Shown here piece after piece: positions 32,553 to 40,419 of a stretch of 40,419 bases of DNA. Each line of letters starts with the position of its first letter. Within the stretch, counting starts at the first letter, position 1. Source of the DNA: Planctomycetaceae bacterium (lineage in GTDB: Bacteria; Planctomycetota; Planctomycetia; Pirellulales; Thermoguttaceae); NCBI GenBank assembly GCA_004556055.1, contig SFIW01000019.1, positions 1 to 40,419 on the forward strand, in the 5' to 3' direction. The position numbers were made by a program, and so were the translations under genes. Under the pieces are notes generated by a model. That model ran no database searches. It saw only the letters and a program-made list of their open reading frames with translations, and had not been told where the DNA came from.

Positions 32553-34398
32553 TGAGGAGAATCGCGAGAAAGAGGGGGGCGCCGACGAGCGCGGTGACGA
32601 CGCCCACGGGGAGCGCGCTGGGGAAGAGGACGATTCGCGCGACGGTCTGAGCGGCGGCGAGGAAGATCGCGCCTAGCGCAAGGGACGCGGGGATCAGCGG
32701 GAGGATCGCCGCGCCGAAGAGACGCCGCGCCGCGTGAGGTACGGCGAGCCCGACGAAGCCGATCGGTCCGCAATACGCGACGATCGCCCCGACGAGGAGA
32801 GACGCGAGTAGGAAGAAGAGGCGGCGTTCTCGCGACGGACGCACGCCGAGAGTCGACGCGTGCTCGTCCCCGAGAAGGAGCGCGTCGAGCCGCCTCGCGC
32901 GAAGGAGCGCGGCCCCGGCGACGACGCACAGCGCGACCCCGACGATTGCGAGAATTCGCGGCGACGCGGCCGAAAGGCTCCCCGTCGTCCATCGAATCGC
33001 GCGGTATAGCTCCGTCGACGAACCGAAATTTTGCGCGACCAGGATCAGACTCGAAAAGAAGAACCCGACGGCGACGCCTGCAAGGAGCGTTCGATCCGGC
33101 TCGCGCGCGCGTCGCGATAGGAGATAGACGAGAGCGGTGGAGAGCGCGGCGCCGAGAGCGGCGCACCAGACGATTCGCGGGGCGCCCAGGAGCGTCTCGG
33201 GGGCGCGTAGCGCGTCGAGTAGGCCGGAAGAGAGGATTGCGAGAATGGCGCCGAACGCCGCGCCGCTCGAAACGCCGAGGGTGTAAGGCGTCGCAAGAGG
33301 ATTCCTGAAAAGGGTTTGCGTCAGGAGCCCGGCGAGGGAGAGCCCGGCGCCCACAAGCGCGGCGAGGCATGTTTTCGGAACGCGTTCATGCCAGAAGACG
33401 AGGGCTCGAGGGGAAAGGATAGCGTCCGCGCCGGGGTAGTCGAGCCACGTCGACAACGGATAGCGGGTTCGTCCAAGGAGGGGGAGGACGAGGAGCGCGA
33501 GAAGGAGTAGGGCGAAGAGGAGCGCGACGCGTTGGAACGCCGCGGCGTTGGTTAAGGTGGGCGCGGAGGGGCGCGGCGCGTCTTGGCGCGGAGAATCCCG
33601 GCGCGAGGATTCGCCGAGTACGGAATCGGGGCGCGGACGCGGCGTCGACGGGGAGGGCGCCGGGGCGGAGAGGTCGAAGAGTCGGTCGAGAAACTCAGGC
33701 TGCGCGACGCGGGAGGGTTCGCCGTCGTAGAGGAGTTCGCCGCCGCGCAGGGCGAGGACGCGGTCGAAGCGCTCCGGGAGAGCGTCGAGATCGTGCGTCG
33801 TTTCGAGAACGGTTCGTTTTTTGTCGCGGCGCCACTGCGCGATAGCGTCGTCGATCGCGCGGCGACCGGGGAGGTCGAGGAACGCGGTCGGTTCGTCGAG
33901 AATGAGGAGGTCGGGGTCTTGCGCGAAAGCGGCGGCGAGTAGAACGCGGCGACGTTCCCCGCCGCTGAGGGATTCGAGGCGCCGGTCGGCGAATCGGAGC
34001 GCGTCGACGCGTTCGAGCGCTTCGTCGGCGACGGCGCGATCCTCCGCGCTCAGGAGCGAGAAGGGGCCGAGGTGGGGAAGGCGCCCCAGAAGGACGACTT
34101 GACGCGCCGTCGCGCCGCCGTACGCGCCGCTATGCTGTCCAAGATACGCGACGCGCCGCGCAAATTCGTCGCGCGTATAGCTTTCGACGCGGCGTCCGTC
34201 GAGAAAGATCGCGCGAGGGGGCGCCGCGACAAGACGCGCGACGCAGCGCAAAAGCGTCGTTTTACCCGCGCCGTTGCGACCGACGAGCGCGACCCGCGTA
34301 TTGCGCTCGAGCGCGAAGCTCGCGCCGCGCAGAAGAAGAGGGCCGCCTCGCGACGGCGCGTAGTCGAGGTTTTCGACTCGAAGGAACGGTTCCGTCAT
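32536..34398 (-). CDS. Single-chain ABC importer: FecE-type ATPase fused to FecCD-type permease
   Basis: A 620-residue fusion. Residues 1-245 are a complete ABC ATPase of the iron-siderophore/cobalamin/heme type: Walker A GRNGAGKTT (40-48), Q-loop GQHS, signature LSGGE (144-148), Walker B LLILDEP (164-170) and H-loop His202. A Pro/Ser/Arg-rich linker (245-285) leads to a FecCD/BtuC permease (about 288-620) with many membrane segments and the family block GFVGLAVPHAARRLFG. Normally these are two genes (as in btuD/btuC or fecE/fecCD). No substrate-binding protein or TonB receptor lies nearby, so the ligand (siderophore, heme or cobalamin) is unknown. The ATG at 34398 overlaps the stop of the upstream thioesterase by 4 bp (ATGA). 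Confidence 0.9.
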   Translation of the reverse strand: MTEPFLRVENLDYAPSRGGPLLLRGASFALERNTRVALVGRNGAGKTTLLRCVARLVAAPPRAIFLDGRRVESYTRDEFARRVAYLGQHSGAYGGATARQVVLLGRLPHLGPFSLLSAEDRAVADEALERVDALRFADRRLESLSGGERRRVLLAAAFAQDPDLLILDEPTAFLDLPGRRAIDDAIAQWRRDKKRTVLETTHDLDALPERFDRVLALRGGELLYDGEPSRVAQPEFLDRLFDLSAPAPSPSTPRPRPDSVLGESSRRDSPRQDAPRPSAPTLTNAAAFQRVALLFALLLLALLVLPLLGRTRYPLSTWLDYPGADAILSPRALVFWHERVPKTCLAALVGAGLSLAGLLTQTLFRNPLATPYTLGVSSGAAFGAILAILSSGLLDALRAPETLLGAPRIVWCAALGAALSTALVYLLSRRAREPDRTLLAGVAVGFFFSSLILVAQNFGSSTELYRAIRWTTGSLSAASPRILAIVGVALCVVAGAALLRARRLDALLLGDEHASTLGVRPSRERRLFFLLASLLVGAIVAYCGPIGFVGLAVPHAARRLFGAAILPLIPASLALGAIFLAAAQTVARIVLFPSALPVGVVTALVGAPLFLAILLKENRA

Positions 34399-34817
34399 GC
34401 GGCGTCGCCGGGATCGTAATATTTCTGAAGAACGGCGCGGAAATGGTCGTTCAGCGGTTCCCCTTTGTGAACCGTAAAGTCGATCGCGCAAAGAACGCAC
34501 GTCGAGTCGACGCAAAGCTCCGGTTCGCGGTCGGGGAAGACGCGCCAGAGTTGCTGAACCATCGTGAAGGATTTGCTCCCGATGCGGCTCACCCACGATC
34601 GAACTTCAAGCGGATCGTCCACGAACGTCGGAATTAAATACGTACACTGCGTGTTGACGAGAACGAGCCCGTGCGGTTTGCAGTGAAAACCGGGGAAGAG
34701 CTCCATATACAGTTCCGTGCGCGCGCGGTCGAACCAGCGATAGGACGCGAGATAGTCGATATGTTCGAAGAGGTTCGTGTCGGCGACTTGCGGTTTGACG
34801 GGAAAGACGAGATGCAT
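34395..34817 (-). CDS. Hot-dog thioesterase paralog with altered active site
   Basis: A 140-residue protein of the 4-hydroxybenzoyl-CoA/YbgC-type thioesterase family. It aligns from end to end with the protein encoded just upstream (34870-35277). The helix-start motif that holds the catalytic Asp reads ADTNLFEHIDYL (12-23): Asn15 replaces Asp15 of its paralog and Glu18 replaces Gly18. The remaining fold marks (RWFDRARTELY, VRSWVSRIGSKSFTMVQQLW) are intact. Activity may be lost or changed. The last codons overlap the ABC fusion gene start, so the two are translated together. The start is ATG at 34817. Confidence 0.8.
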   Translation of the reverse strand: MHLVFPVKPQVADTNLFEHIDYLASYRWFDRARTELYMELFPGFHCKPHGLVLVNTQCTYLIPTFVDDPLEVRSWVSRIGSKSFTMVQQLWRVFPDREPELCVDSTCVLCAIDFTVHKGEPLNDHFRAVLQKYYDPGDAA

Positions 34818-34869
34818 GGCGTTGCCTCGCGCAGAAGGGGGGATAGGGGGGACGGCGCGGGAGCGTCGA

Positions 34870-35277
34870 TCATTCGAATTGGGGATCGTAGGCGTATCGT
34901 TCGAGAACTTCGCGGTAGGAGTCGATGATCGGCTCGCTCTTGCGTTCTTCGAAGTTGTAGGCGCAGAAGATCGTTTTTCCGATCGCGCAGCGCGAGCCGT
35001 TCTGCCAGACTTCTTGCGTGACCTCGAAAGATTTCGTGCCGATCATGCTCACCCAAGTGCGGATCGTCGCGTCGTATTGCGCGTACGTCTCTTTTTCGAA
35101 GGTGACCTCCGTATGCAGGACGACGACGCCGTGGGGACGGAAGTTCAGATCGGGGGTGAACTCCTTGTAGAACTTGGTGCGCACGCGGTCAAACCAGTTC
35201 GAATAGGCGAGGAAGTTGATATGCCCTTGCATATCGGTGTCGGCGATTTGCGGAGTGATCGTAACGGTGTAATACAT
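34870..35277 (-). CDS. Acyl-CoA thioesterase (4HBT/YbgC-like hot-dog fold)
   Basis: A 135-residue cytoplasmic thioesterase, expected to hydrolyse acyl- or aryl-CoA (or acyl-carrier-protein) thioesters. The active-site segment ADTDMQGHINFLAYSNWFDRVR (12-33) has the expected Asp15 and Gly18-His19. A second core strand is TWVSMIGTKSFEVTQEVW. Length is normal for the family. It is the first gene of a probable three-gene unit with a diverged paralog 52 bp downstream and the fused ABC importer. The association of thioesterases with an iron/cobalamin-type importer recalls siderophore loci, but no synthetase is present here. Confidence 0.85.
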   Translation of the reverse strand: MYYTVTITPQIADTDMQGHINFLAYSNWFDRVRTKFYKEFTPDLNFRPHGVVVLHTEVTFEKETYAQYDATIRTWVSMIGTKSFEVTQEVWQNGSRCAIGKTIFCAYNFEERKSEPIIDSYREVLERYAYDPQFE

Positions 35278-35302
35278 AAGGCGTCTCGAAAGTGGGGAAC
35301 AA

Positions 35303-35331
35303 TAAAAAAGGAACCTCGACGGAGGTTCCTT
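35303..35331 (-). terminator. Terminator of the DUF1080 gene
   Basis: On the minus strand GGAACCTC, loop CGTC and GAGGTTCC form a perfect 8-bp stem followed by six T. Confidence 0.92.
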
Positions 35332-35367
35332 CTATTTTAGCATAGCGCCGCAGTTGCGCAATTACGC

Positions 35368-36036
35368 TCATTTTTCGAGCGAGAGAATACGCACGTTGCG
35401 GAACTCGACGGGGTCGCCGTGACCGAGGAATCCGACGAAACCGGACTTGTTGTGGAGACCGGGATGATCGCCCCAGATCGGCTGGGCGTCGGTAATGTCG
35501 GCGTCGGTGATGAGCTGACCGTTGACGATGACCTTGATGTACGGGCCAATGGCGATAACTTCTTCATAGTTCCATTCTCCGACGGGCTTGAGAGCGCCGC
35601 GTTTCGCCGCGACGACGCCGTAGATGGAGCCGTGATACTGGGCGTCCTTGAGTCCGGGATACGCTTCGTCGATGATCTGGAGTTCCATGCCGTGATAGGC
35701 GGCGTCAAGATCCGGGGAGGTGGCGCGGATACCGACGCCGTTGTTTCCCTTGGGAGGAAGTTTGAATTCAAAGCGAAGGATGAAGTCGGAATACGCCTTC
35801 TTCGTCATGAGGTTTCCGCCCTTATCGCAGACGAAATAGCCGTCCTTAACGGGGTAGCCTTCAATGCTGCTCTGCCAGATTTCGGGGGAGAGAGGGCCGC
35901 CGTCGAAGAGGAGTTCGAAGCCGAGTTCTTTTTCCTGGGGCGTGAGCTGATTCAGGGGCTGACCTTCCTGAGCGTTGAGCGCGGGCGCGAAGGCGCACAG
36001 ACAAGCGGCGAGGGCCGCGGCGAGTAAGCGTTTCAT
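35368..36036 (-). CDS. DUF1080 protein (3-keto-disaccharide hydrolase family)
   Basis: A 222-residue exported protein with a signal peptide (1-22, cleavage near LNA-QE). The DUF1080 jelly-roll domain spans about residues 38-220: FELLFDGGPLSPEIWQSS, VKDGYFVC, SDFILRFEFKLPPKGNNGVGIRA, YHGMELQIIDE and a C-terminal FRNVRILSLEK, all typical. Characterised relatives hydrolyse 3-keto-glycosides made by Gfo/Idh/MocA oxidoreductases. It lies at the end of a minus-strand block with a HEAT-repeat protein, such an oxidoreductase and a sugar isomerase, which supports that role. Substrate not known. Confidence 0.9.
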   Translation of the reverse strand: MKRLLAAALAACLCAFAPALNAQEGQPLNQLTPQEKELGFELLFDGGPLSPEIWQSSIEGYPVKDGYFVCDKGGNLMTKKAYSDFILRFEFKLPPKGNNGVGIRATSPDLDAAYHGMELQIIDEAYPGLKDAQYHGSIYGVVAAKRGALKPVGEWNYEEVIAIGPYIKVIVNGQLITDADITDAQPIWGDHPGLHNKSGFVGFLGHGDPVEFRNVRILSLEK

Positions 36037-36081
36037 AGTCTTTGTCTCTATGCGAAAGCGTTGTTGTAAAAAGATCCGTTT

Positions 36082-36126
36082 ACAAAAGGAACGAGGATGG
36101 GTCGCGAAGGACGCCGTCCTCGTTCT
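36082..36126 (-). terminator. Hairpin after the HEAT-repeat gene
   Basis: GAACGAGGA (36089-36097) and TCCTCGTTC (36117-36125) are perfect arms. The minus strand continues CTTTTG, so it is a moderate terminator between the HEAT-repeat and DUF1080 genes. Confidence 0.55.
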
Positions 36127-36179
36127 TCTTTCTTGTATTATAACGCGTGGAATAGTCGCGTCAAATTATTGCACGAAAA

Positions 36180-38216
36180 TCAGAGGAGTTTCTGCGCGCG
36201 CGCCTTGAGATCGGCGTTCGTCGTCGTTTCAACGACTTTCTTCATGCCGTCGACAAGGATCTTGGCGGCGGCGTCTTTCGCCGCGTCGCCGCTCGCTTCG
36301 TTCCAGTTCCACGCGGGCTGGCTCACGCGAATCTTCTCCGCGACAAAGACCGCCGCGTCGCACGCCGCGTCTTTGAACTCGGGATATTGCGCGTATTCGA
36401 GCGCCGCCGCGACGTTCTCAGCGTTGATGTTGCGCTTGAAGACTTCGAAGATCAGCGCTTTGTCTTCCGCGCGTCGCGCCGTCGCGAACGCCGTCTTGCA
36501 CATCTCGATCTTCGTCGCGATCGGGAGTTCGAACTGACGCGCTACGCGAACGTAACCGCGGATTCCGCGCGAATGATACTTGTTGTCTTTCGCCTGCTTC
36601 GCGATCGCGAGGGAGATTTCCGCAAGACGAGGACCGTCTTCGGGGGTGTTCCATTCGCCGAGGATCTGCGTCGCTTTGTCGAGCGTCTGGCCCGCGCAAG
36701 CGTCGGCGACGGCGTTAAGAGCGGTCTGACCGCCGATTTGCTTCAGGAGGGGGAGCGTCTTGAGCTTCTGCTCGAGGGATTCCTTCTTGAAGATATCGGC
36801 GACGGCGGCGGCGCATTCTTCACGAGGAAGACGCGTGCACGCGGCGCGGAGAAGCCAGTCGACCTTCGCGTCGTCCGTTTCGCCGTTGAGCGCGTCGACG
36901 AGGAGGTTCAGGTCGTCGAGTTCGACGATTTCGGAGAGCGCGGAAAGAGCCGCGTCGCGCAGCGCCCCTTGGCGTTCCGTCGCGATCTTCACGAGCGCCT
37001 TGCCCGCAGACTTAACGCGCGCGTTTTCGACGATCTTAATCTCGATAACGGCGTCCGTTTCGTCGAGATCGTCAAGGAGTTCCGACGCGGAGATATTCTC
37101 GAAGAGCGCCGGTTTCGCCTTCTGGAGCGCGACGCCGAGCGCGATCTTCGCCGCGACGAGTTCGTCGTTCGACGCTTTTCCTTCGACGCGGGTCAGCGCG
37201 ACGTTTTCGAGTTCGCCCGCGTATTTCTTGAGCGCTTTGGTCGCGGCGACGCGCATGTCGACGCTTTCAACCTTCGCGAGGTCGACGAGTTTCGGGAACG
37301 CGAGCTTACGCGCCGCGTCTTCCTTCAGATCGCCGAACGCGCGAGCGACGAGGAGCTGGCGCTCCGCGCTCAGAGAATCGAACGCGCCAAGAAGCGCTTC
37401 GACGACCTTCGCGGAGACCTCGCCCTTATATTCGCGGATCGTTTTGAGCGCGACATCGGCGACCGACGCGTCGTCCCCCTTGAGGAGCTCGACGACTTGC
37501 GCCGCAGACGCGTCCCCTTGCGCTAAGAGCGCGCGATAGAGGCCCGCTTCCTGTTCATATTTCGGGAAGCTCTTGCCGGAGACGAGCGCGTAGAGTTCGA
37601 GCGCTTTCGCGACGTCGCCGGATTGTTCGCGATCTTGCGCGACGTCGAGAATCGCGTCGCCGAGACCTTTGAGCGCGTAATATTCCATCGCGCCAAGATC
37701 TTTCGTATTCGCTTCGGAGACGAGGAAGTCGACCGCTTCGTCGGTTCCGATCATACCGCACGCGGCGTAGACCGCTTTCTGGACGGCGGGGTCGTCGAGG
37801 GAGATCGCTTTAAGAACGGCGACGGAGTCCGCTTTCGCGCGAACGCCGATCGTGTCGATCACGCCGACGAGACACGCGCCTTGGAGTTCTTTCGTCGCGG
37901 CGGCGAGCGCGGCGTCGACTTCGTCAAAGGGCATCGCTTCGAGCGCAAAACGCGCGTTGAAGTTCAACTTTTCGTTGGAAAGGGACGCGACGAGCGCGGG
38001 AATCGCCTTCGGGGTTCCGTAGATCGAAAGGCGTTTGACCGCGACGTTCTTGTCGTGAATATCTTCGGGGGAGTCGCCGGGTTTTTCTACGGCGGCGATG
38101 AGCGCGGCTTCGTCGGTGGACGTTTGCAGTTCCTGCCACGCTTGGGCGTTCGCGACGTTCGCCGAGAACGCGAGGACCGCGCTCGTCAAAAGCGCGAGGA
38201 TTAAGTTAGTGCGCAT
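36180..38216 (-). CDS. Exported HEAT-repeat protein
   Basis: A 678-residue protein with a signal peptide (MRTNLILALLTSAVLAFSANVANA, cleavage near residue 24). The rest is almost wholly helical repeats of about 30-40 residues rich in Ala, Leu and Lys (for example VDMRVAATKALKKYAGELENVAL), typical of HEAT or armadillo scaffolds that bind other proteins. No enzymatic domain or membrane anchor is seen. It sits between the Gfo/Idh/MocA and DUF1080 genes and may be a periplasmic scaffold of that sugar locus; this is inference from position. GGAG lies upstream of the ATG. Confidence 0.82.
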   Translation of the reverse strand: MRTNLILALLTSAVLAFSANVANAQAWQELQTSTDEAALIAAVEKPGDSPEDIHDKNVAVKRLSIYGTPKAIPALVASLSNEKLNFNARFALEAMPFDEVDAALAAATKELQGACLVGVIDTIGVRAKADSVAVLKAISLDDPAVQKAVYAACGMIGTDEAVDFLVSEANTKDLGAMEYYALKGLGDAILDVAQDREQSGDVAKALELYALVSGKSFPKYEQEAGLYRALLAQGDASAAQVVELLKGDDASVADVALKTIREYKGEVSAKVVEALLGAFDSLSAERQLLVARAFGDLKEDAARKLAFPKLVDLAKVESVDMRVAATKALKKYAGELENVALTRVEGKASNDELVAAKIALGVALQKAKPALFENISASELLDDLDETDAVIEIKIVENARVKSAGKALVKIATERQGALRDAALSALSEIVELDDLNLLVDALNGETDDAKVDWLLRAACTRLPREECAAAVADIFKKESLEQKLKTLPLLKQIGGQTALNAVADACAGQTLDKATQILGEWNTPEDGPRLAEISLAIAKQAKDNKYHSRGIRGYVRVARQFELPIATKIEMCKTAFATARRAEDKALIFEVFKRNINAENVAAALEYAQYPEFKDAACDAAVFVAEKIRVSQPAWNWNEASGDAAKDAAAKILVDGMKKVVETTTNADLKARAQKLL

Positions 38217-38357
38217 AATATCAATTTCTCCAACGCGACGACTTTTGAGTCGCGCGCGCGAGGGGTTGTACTTTCCGAACCGCGCGACGATGGCGCCGTA
38301 AGGGCGCGGCGTCGTTCGGCGTGTAATTTTCTACGTGGAATGAACGAGCTCCGCGGT

Positions 38358-39653
38358 TCAGAGCGTATAGGGAGCGCGCATCGCGCGGGTGCGCATGCGG
38401 TTGGCGTCCGCGTCGTTGAATTCTTCCTTGACGGGGTCGAATTCGATCGTGCGCTGGAGCTGCCAAGCGATGTAGGCGCAGTGAGAGGCGATGTGAGACT
38501 GCGCGGCGACGTTGGCGTTCGCGGCGGGAGTGCGGCGCGTCTTAACACATTCGCAGAATTCGGCGATGTGCGTCGACGGGTCGGTGCCCGGCATACCGAA
38601 GTATTTGAGTTCGCTTCGCAGCTTGTCGTTGGAGACGGCCATACGTCCGCTGTCGCCCGTTTCGACCCAACCTTCTTCGCCGACGTAACGCGCGGAGCAG
38701 GTGCCGAGGCCGAGCCATCCGTCGGAGCGCATGACGAGTTTGAGACCGTCGTCATAGTACGCCCAGATGTGACCGGCGATGGATCCGTCGTCGTTGAACT
38801 GGGGTTCGTAGCGCACGGGGGCGGTGTGGTCTTTTTGGGCGGCCCATTGGCAGAGGTCGACGGTGTGGGAGCCCCATTCGAGGATTCCGCCGCCGTGGAA
38901 ATCGAACTTACCGCGCCAGTCCCCTTCGACGTAGGCGTGGTTATAGGGACGCCACGGGCAGGGTCCGAGCCAACGATCCCAGTCGCATTCGTCGGGAGCG
39001 GGTTCGGTTTCCGCAGGGTACCAGGCCTGGTCGGTGGCGGGCCAGAGGGTGTTGGCGTGGACTTCGGTGAGCTTGCCGAGTTTTCCGGAGGCGGCGATTT
39101 CAGCGGCGAGCTGGAAGTTTCCGATATTGCGGCGCTGAGTACCCGCTTGGTAGACGATACCGTAACGATTGACGGCGTTAGCGAGTGCGCGGCTTTCCTG
39201 GATGGTAAGAGAGAGCGGCTTTTCGCAGTAGACGTCTTTGCCGTACTTTGCGGCGGTGATCGACGCCATGGTGTGCCAACGGTCGCCGGTCGCGATGAGA
39301 ACCATATCGATATCCTCGCGCTGGAGGAGTTCGTTCATGTCGATATACTTGTCGCACGCCGTGTCGCCGTTGACTTTGTTGGCGTAATCGGCAACCCAAT
39401 CGCGTCGCGAGCGGCGCACGTCGCAGATCGCTTTGAAATGGACGTCTTTGCGTTCAAGAAAATGACGCAAGTCTTCGGAACCGCGGCCGCCGATACCGAT
39501 CGCGCCCATATTAAGTCTATTGCTTGGCGAAACTTCGCCGTCAAGTCCTAACGCTCTCGAAGAGACGAGCGTCGGCGCGCAAACAGTCGCCCCGATTACC
39601 GCCATGCCTTTAAGAAAATCTCGGCGGCGGACGCTAGATTGAGAATTCGTCAT
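38358..39653 (-). CDS. Gfo/Idh/MocA-family oxidoreductase with Tat signal
   Basis: A 431-residue NAD(P)-dependent sugar oxidoreductase. The N-terminus carries a twin-arginine signal, RRRDFLKG (9-16), followed by a hydrophobic stretch to about residue 30, so it is exported folded with cofactor. The Rossmann loop is GIGGRG (53-58), and the catalytic-lysine motif is EKP (144-146, in DVYCEKPLS). The C-terminal domain has the usual GGGILEWGSHTVDLCQWA pattern with the active-site His. Family members of this exported type oxidise glycosides at C3 or act as glycosidases. GAGGG precedes the ATG. Together with DUF1080 and the isomerase gene it suggests a 3-keto-sugar pathway. Confidence 0.93.
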   Translation of the reverse strand: MTNSQSSVRRRDFLKGMAVIGATVCAPTLVSSRALGLDGEVSPSNRLNMGAIGIGGRGSEDLRHFLERKDVHFKAICDVRRSRRDWVADYANKVNGDTACDKYIDMNELLQREDIDMVLIATGDRWHTMASITAAKYGKDVYCEKPLSLTIQESRALANAVNRYGIVYQAGTQRRNIGNFQLAAEIAASGKLGKLTEVHANTLWPATDQAWYPAETEPAPDECDWDRWLGPCPWRPYNHAYVEGDWRGKFDFHGGGILEWGSHTVDLCQWAAQKDHTAPVRYEPQFNDDGSIAGHIWAYYDDGLKLVMRSDGWLGLGTCSARYVGEEGWVETGDSGRMAVSNDKLRSELKYFGMPGTDPSTHIAEFCECVKTRRTPAANANVAAQSHIASHCAYIAWQLQRTIEFDPVKEEFNDADANRMRTRAMRAPYTL

Positions 39654-39856
39654 CTGAAAATGCCCTCATAGTGGTCTAGTAGGAAAACGCGACACGCGCG
39701 CGCGTTTTTCGCGTACAAAAACATTCTAAAGATTTAAGCGCCCGAAATCAAGCGTTTTGGAGAAAATATGCACAAATTCTTCATTTTTTTGTTGTTGTGC
39801 TATTCGTACAGGAATTCGTTCTACACAACGCGACTTCGTCCATTCTTCCTCGTCGA

Positions 39857-39888
39857 TAAAAAAACCGCGCTCGAAAATCGAACGCAGT
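39857..39888 (-). terminator. Terminator of the sugar isomerase gene
   Basis: On the minus strand ACTGCGTTCGA and TCGAGCGCGGT pair over 11 bp (two G-U) with a three-base loop, followed by six or seven T. Confidence 0.8.
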
Positions 39889-39929
39889 CTCGCTAAAAGG
39901 ACGATTGATGAAAGTGGCGCCCTCAATGA

Positions 39930-40419
39930 TTAGTTATTAGCGCCAATATTTTTGTCGAAGACGACGTCGCTAGGCGGGAAGAAGGTCTTCTTGACGAATT
40001 CGCACGCTTCCTTAGCGCCGTACCAGCGATCCATACCTTGATCTTCCCATTCGACGGAAAGCGGCCCGTCGTAGCTAATGTCATTTAACGCGCGGACGAT
40101 CTCTTCGAAGTTGACGTCCCCATGCCCTAAAGAGCGGAACATCCACCCGAAACGAGAATTGCCAAGGTTGAGGTGCGAGCCGAGAATACCGTTTTCGCCG
40201 TTGAGCTGAAGCGCCGCGTCCTTCATGTGGACGTGGAAGATGCGATCCGGGAACTTGCGGATGAACTTCACCGGGTCGACCCTTTGCCAGAGGAGGTGCG
40301 ACGGGTCGAAGTTGAAGCCGAACGCGGGGTGATTATCGAGCGCTTCGAGGGCGCGTTCCGCAGAGATGAGGTCGAACGCGATTTCCGTCGGGTGAACTTC
40401 GAGCGCGAATTTCACGCCG
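39930..40419 (-). CDS. Sugar phosphate isomerase/epimerase (xylose-isomerase-like TIM barrel), 5' end missing
   Basis: The C-terminal 163 or so residues of an AP-endonuclease-2/xylose-isomerase-like TIM-barrel protein; the gene runs off the window edge. The four metal-ligand regions expected in this half are visible: ALEVHPTE, FNFDPSHLLWQ, FHVHMKDA and LSVEWED. Intact members are near 280-350 residues. They isomerise, epimerise or lyse free or 3-keto sugars; here the neighbouring oxidoreductase and DUF1080 hydrolase point to 3-keto-sugar metabolism. It has its own terminator. Confidence 0.9.
   Translation of the reverse strand, partial: GVKFALEVHPTEIAFDLISAERALEALDNHPAFGFNFDPSHLLWQRVDPVKFIRKFPDRIFHVHMKDAALQLNGENGILGSHLNLGNSRFGWMFRSLGHGDVNFEEIVRALNDISYDGPLSVEWEDQGMDRWYGAKEACEFVKKTFFPPSDVVFDKNIGANN

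Noticed and set aside
32288..33370. 360-codon minus-strand frame overlapping the permease half
   Set aside because: Extremely Arg/Pro-rich; the overlapping frame encodes a clear FecCD permease and, beyond it, the convergent DUF1559 gene.
34398..34596. 66-residue N-terminal extension of the ABC fusion protein
   Set aside because: It lies wholly within the upstream thioesterase coding region, is Arg-rich, and the ATG at 34398 forms a standard 4-bp stop/start overlap.

Overview
The window looks like a chromosomal segment of a planctomycete (Planctomycetota, Pirellulales/Thermoguttaceae-like). The evidence is a DUF1559 protein with a prepilin-type N-terminus, a DUF1080 (3-keto-disaccharide hydrolase) protein beside a Tat-exported Gfo/Idh/MocA oxidoreductase and a sugar isomerase/epimerase, secreted HEAT-repeat and nucleoside-hydrolase proteins, and a small-protein family of a kind I associate with this phylum. 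Assignment is by protein resemblance only. Most of the window is core metabolism; I found no integrase, intact insertion sequence, prophage or CRISPR array.

Layout. 1-1090: wreck of an MmeI-type (type IIL) restriction-modification gene, with deletions and frameshifts. 1399-2504 (minus): rpsL and rpsG without fusA or tuf; S12 has Arg at position 88. 2750-3688: URO-D-like protein. 3973-5562: CLC anion transporter. 5563-7160: AT-rich accessory stretch with a perfect 18-bp inverted repeat, a 44/45-bp operator-like tandem repeat, and two paralogous 101-residue proteins of unknown function, the second behind a near-consensus promoter and a structured leader. 7185-16093: BASS transporter, hemB, prs, RlmM-like methyltransferase, homoserine dehydrogenase, exported alpha/beta-hydrolase-fold protein with the nucleophile replaced, YkgJ-type cysteine cluster protein, DUF5662 protein. 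16211-20024: membrane-anchored PpiD/SurA-like protein divergent from an outer-membrane beta-barrel protein. 20213-24201: multi-pass membrane protein, two identical tRNA-Thr(CGU) genes, and a PP-loop sulfurtransferase-like gene followed by azlC-azlD. 24249-28556 (minus): BspA-type leucine-rich-repeat protein, pdxA, AlaC-like aminotransferase. 28802-31149: tandem exported nucleoside hydrolases. 31388-32485: DUF1559 protein. 32536-35277 (minus): two tandem hot-dog thioesterases translationally linked to a single-chain ABC importer (ATPase fused to FecCD-type permease). 35368-40419 (minus): DUF1080, HEAT-repeat protein, Gfo/Idh/MocA oxidoreductase and a truncated sugar isomerase/epimerase.

How the genes work together. 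The last block fits oxidation of a glycoside to its 3-keto form, cleavage by the DUF1080 protein and isomerisation by the TIM-barrel protein. The PpiD-like protein and the beta-barrel share a divergent intergenic region and both belong to envelope biogenesis. azlC and azlD overlap by 4 bp and should form one branched-chain amino acid exporter. Most transcription units end in clear hairpin-plus-T terminators. The least explained parts are the 5.6-7.1 kb small-protein locus and the fused ABC/thioesterase operon.
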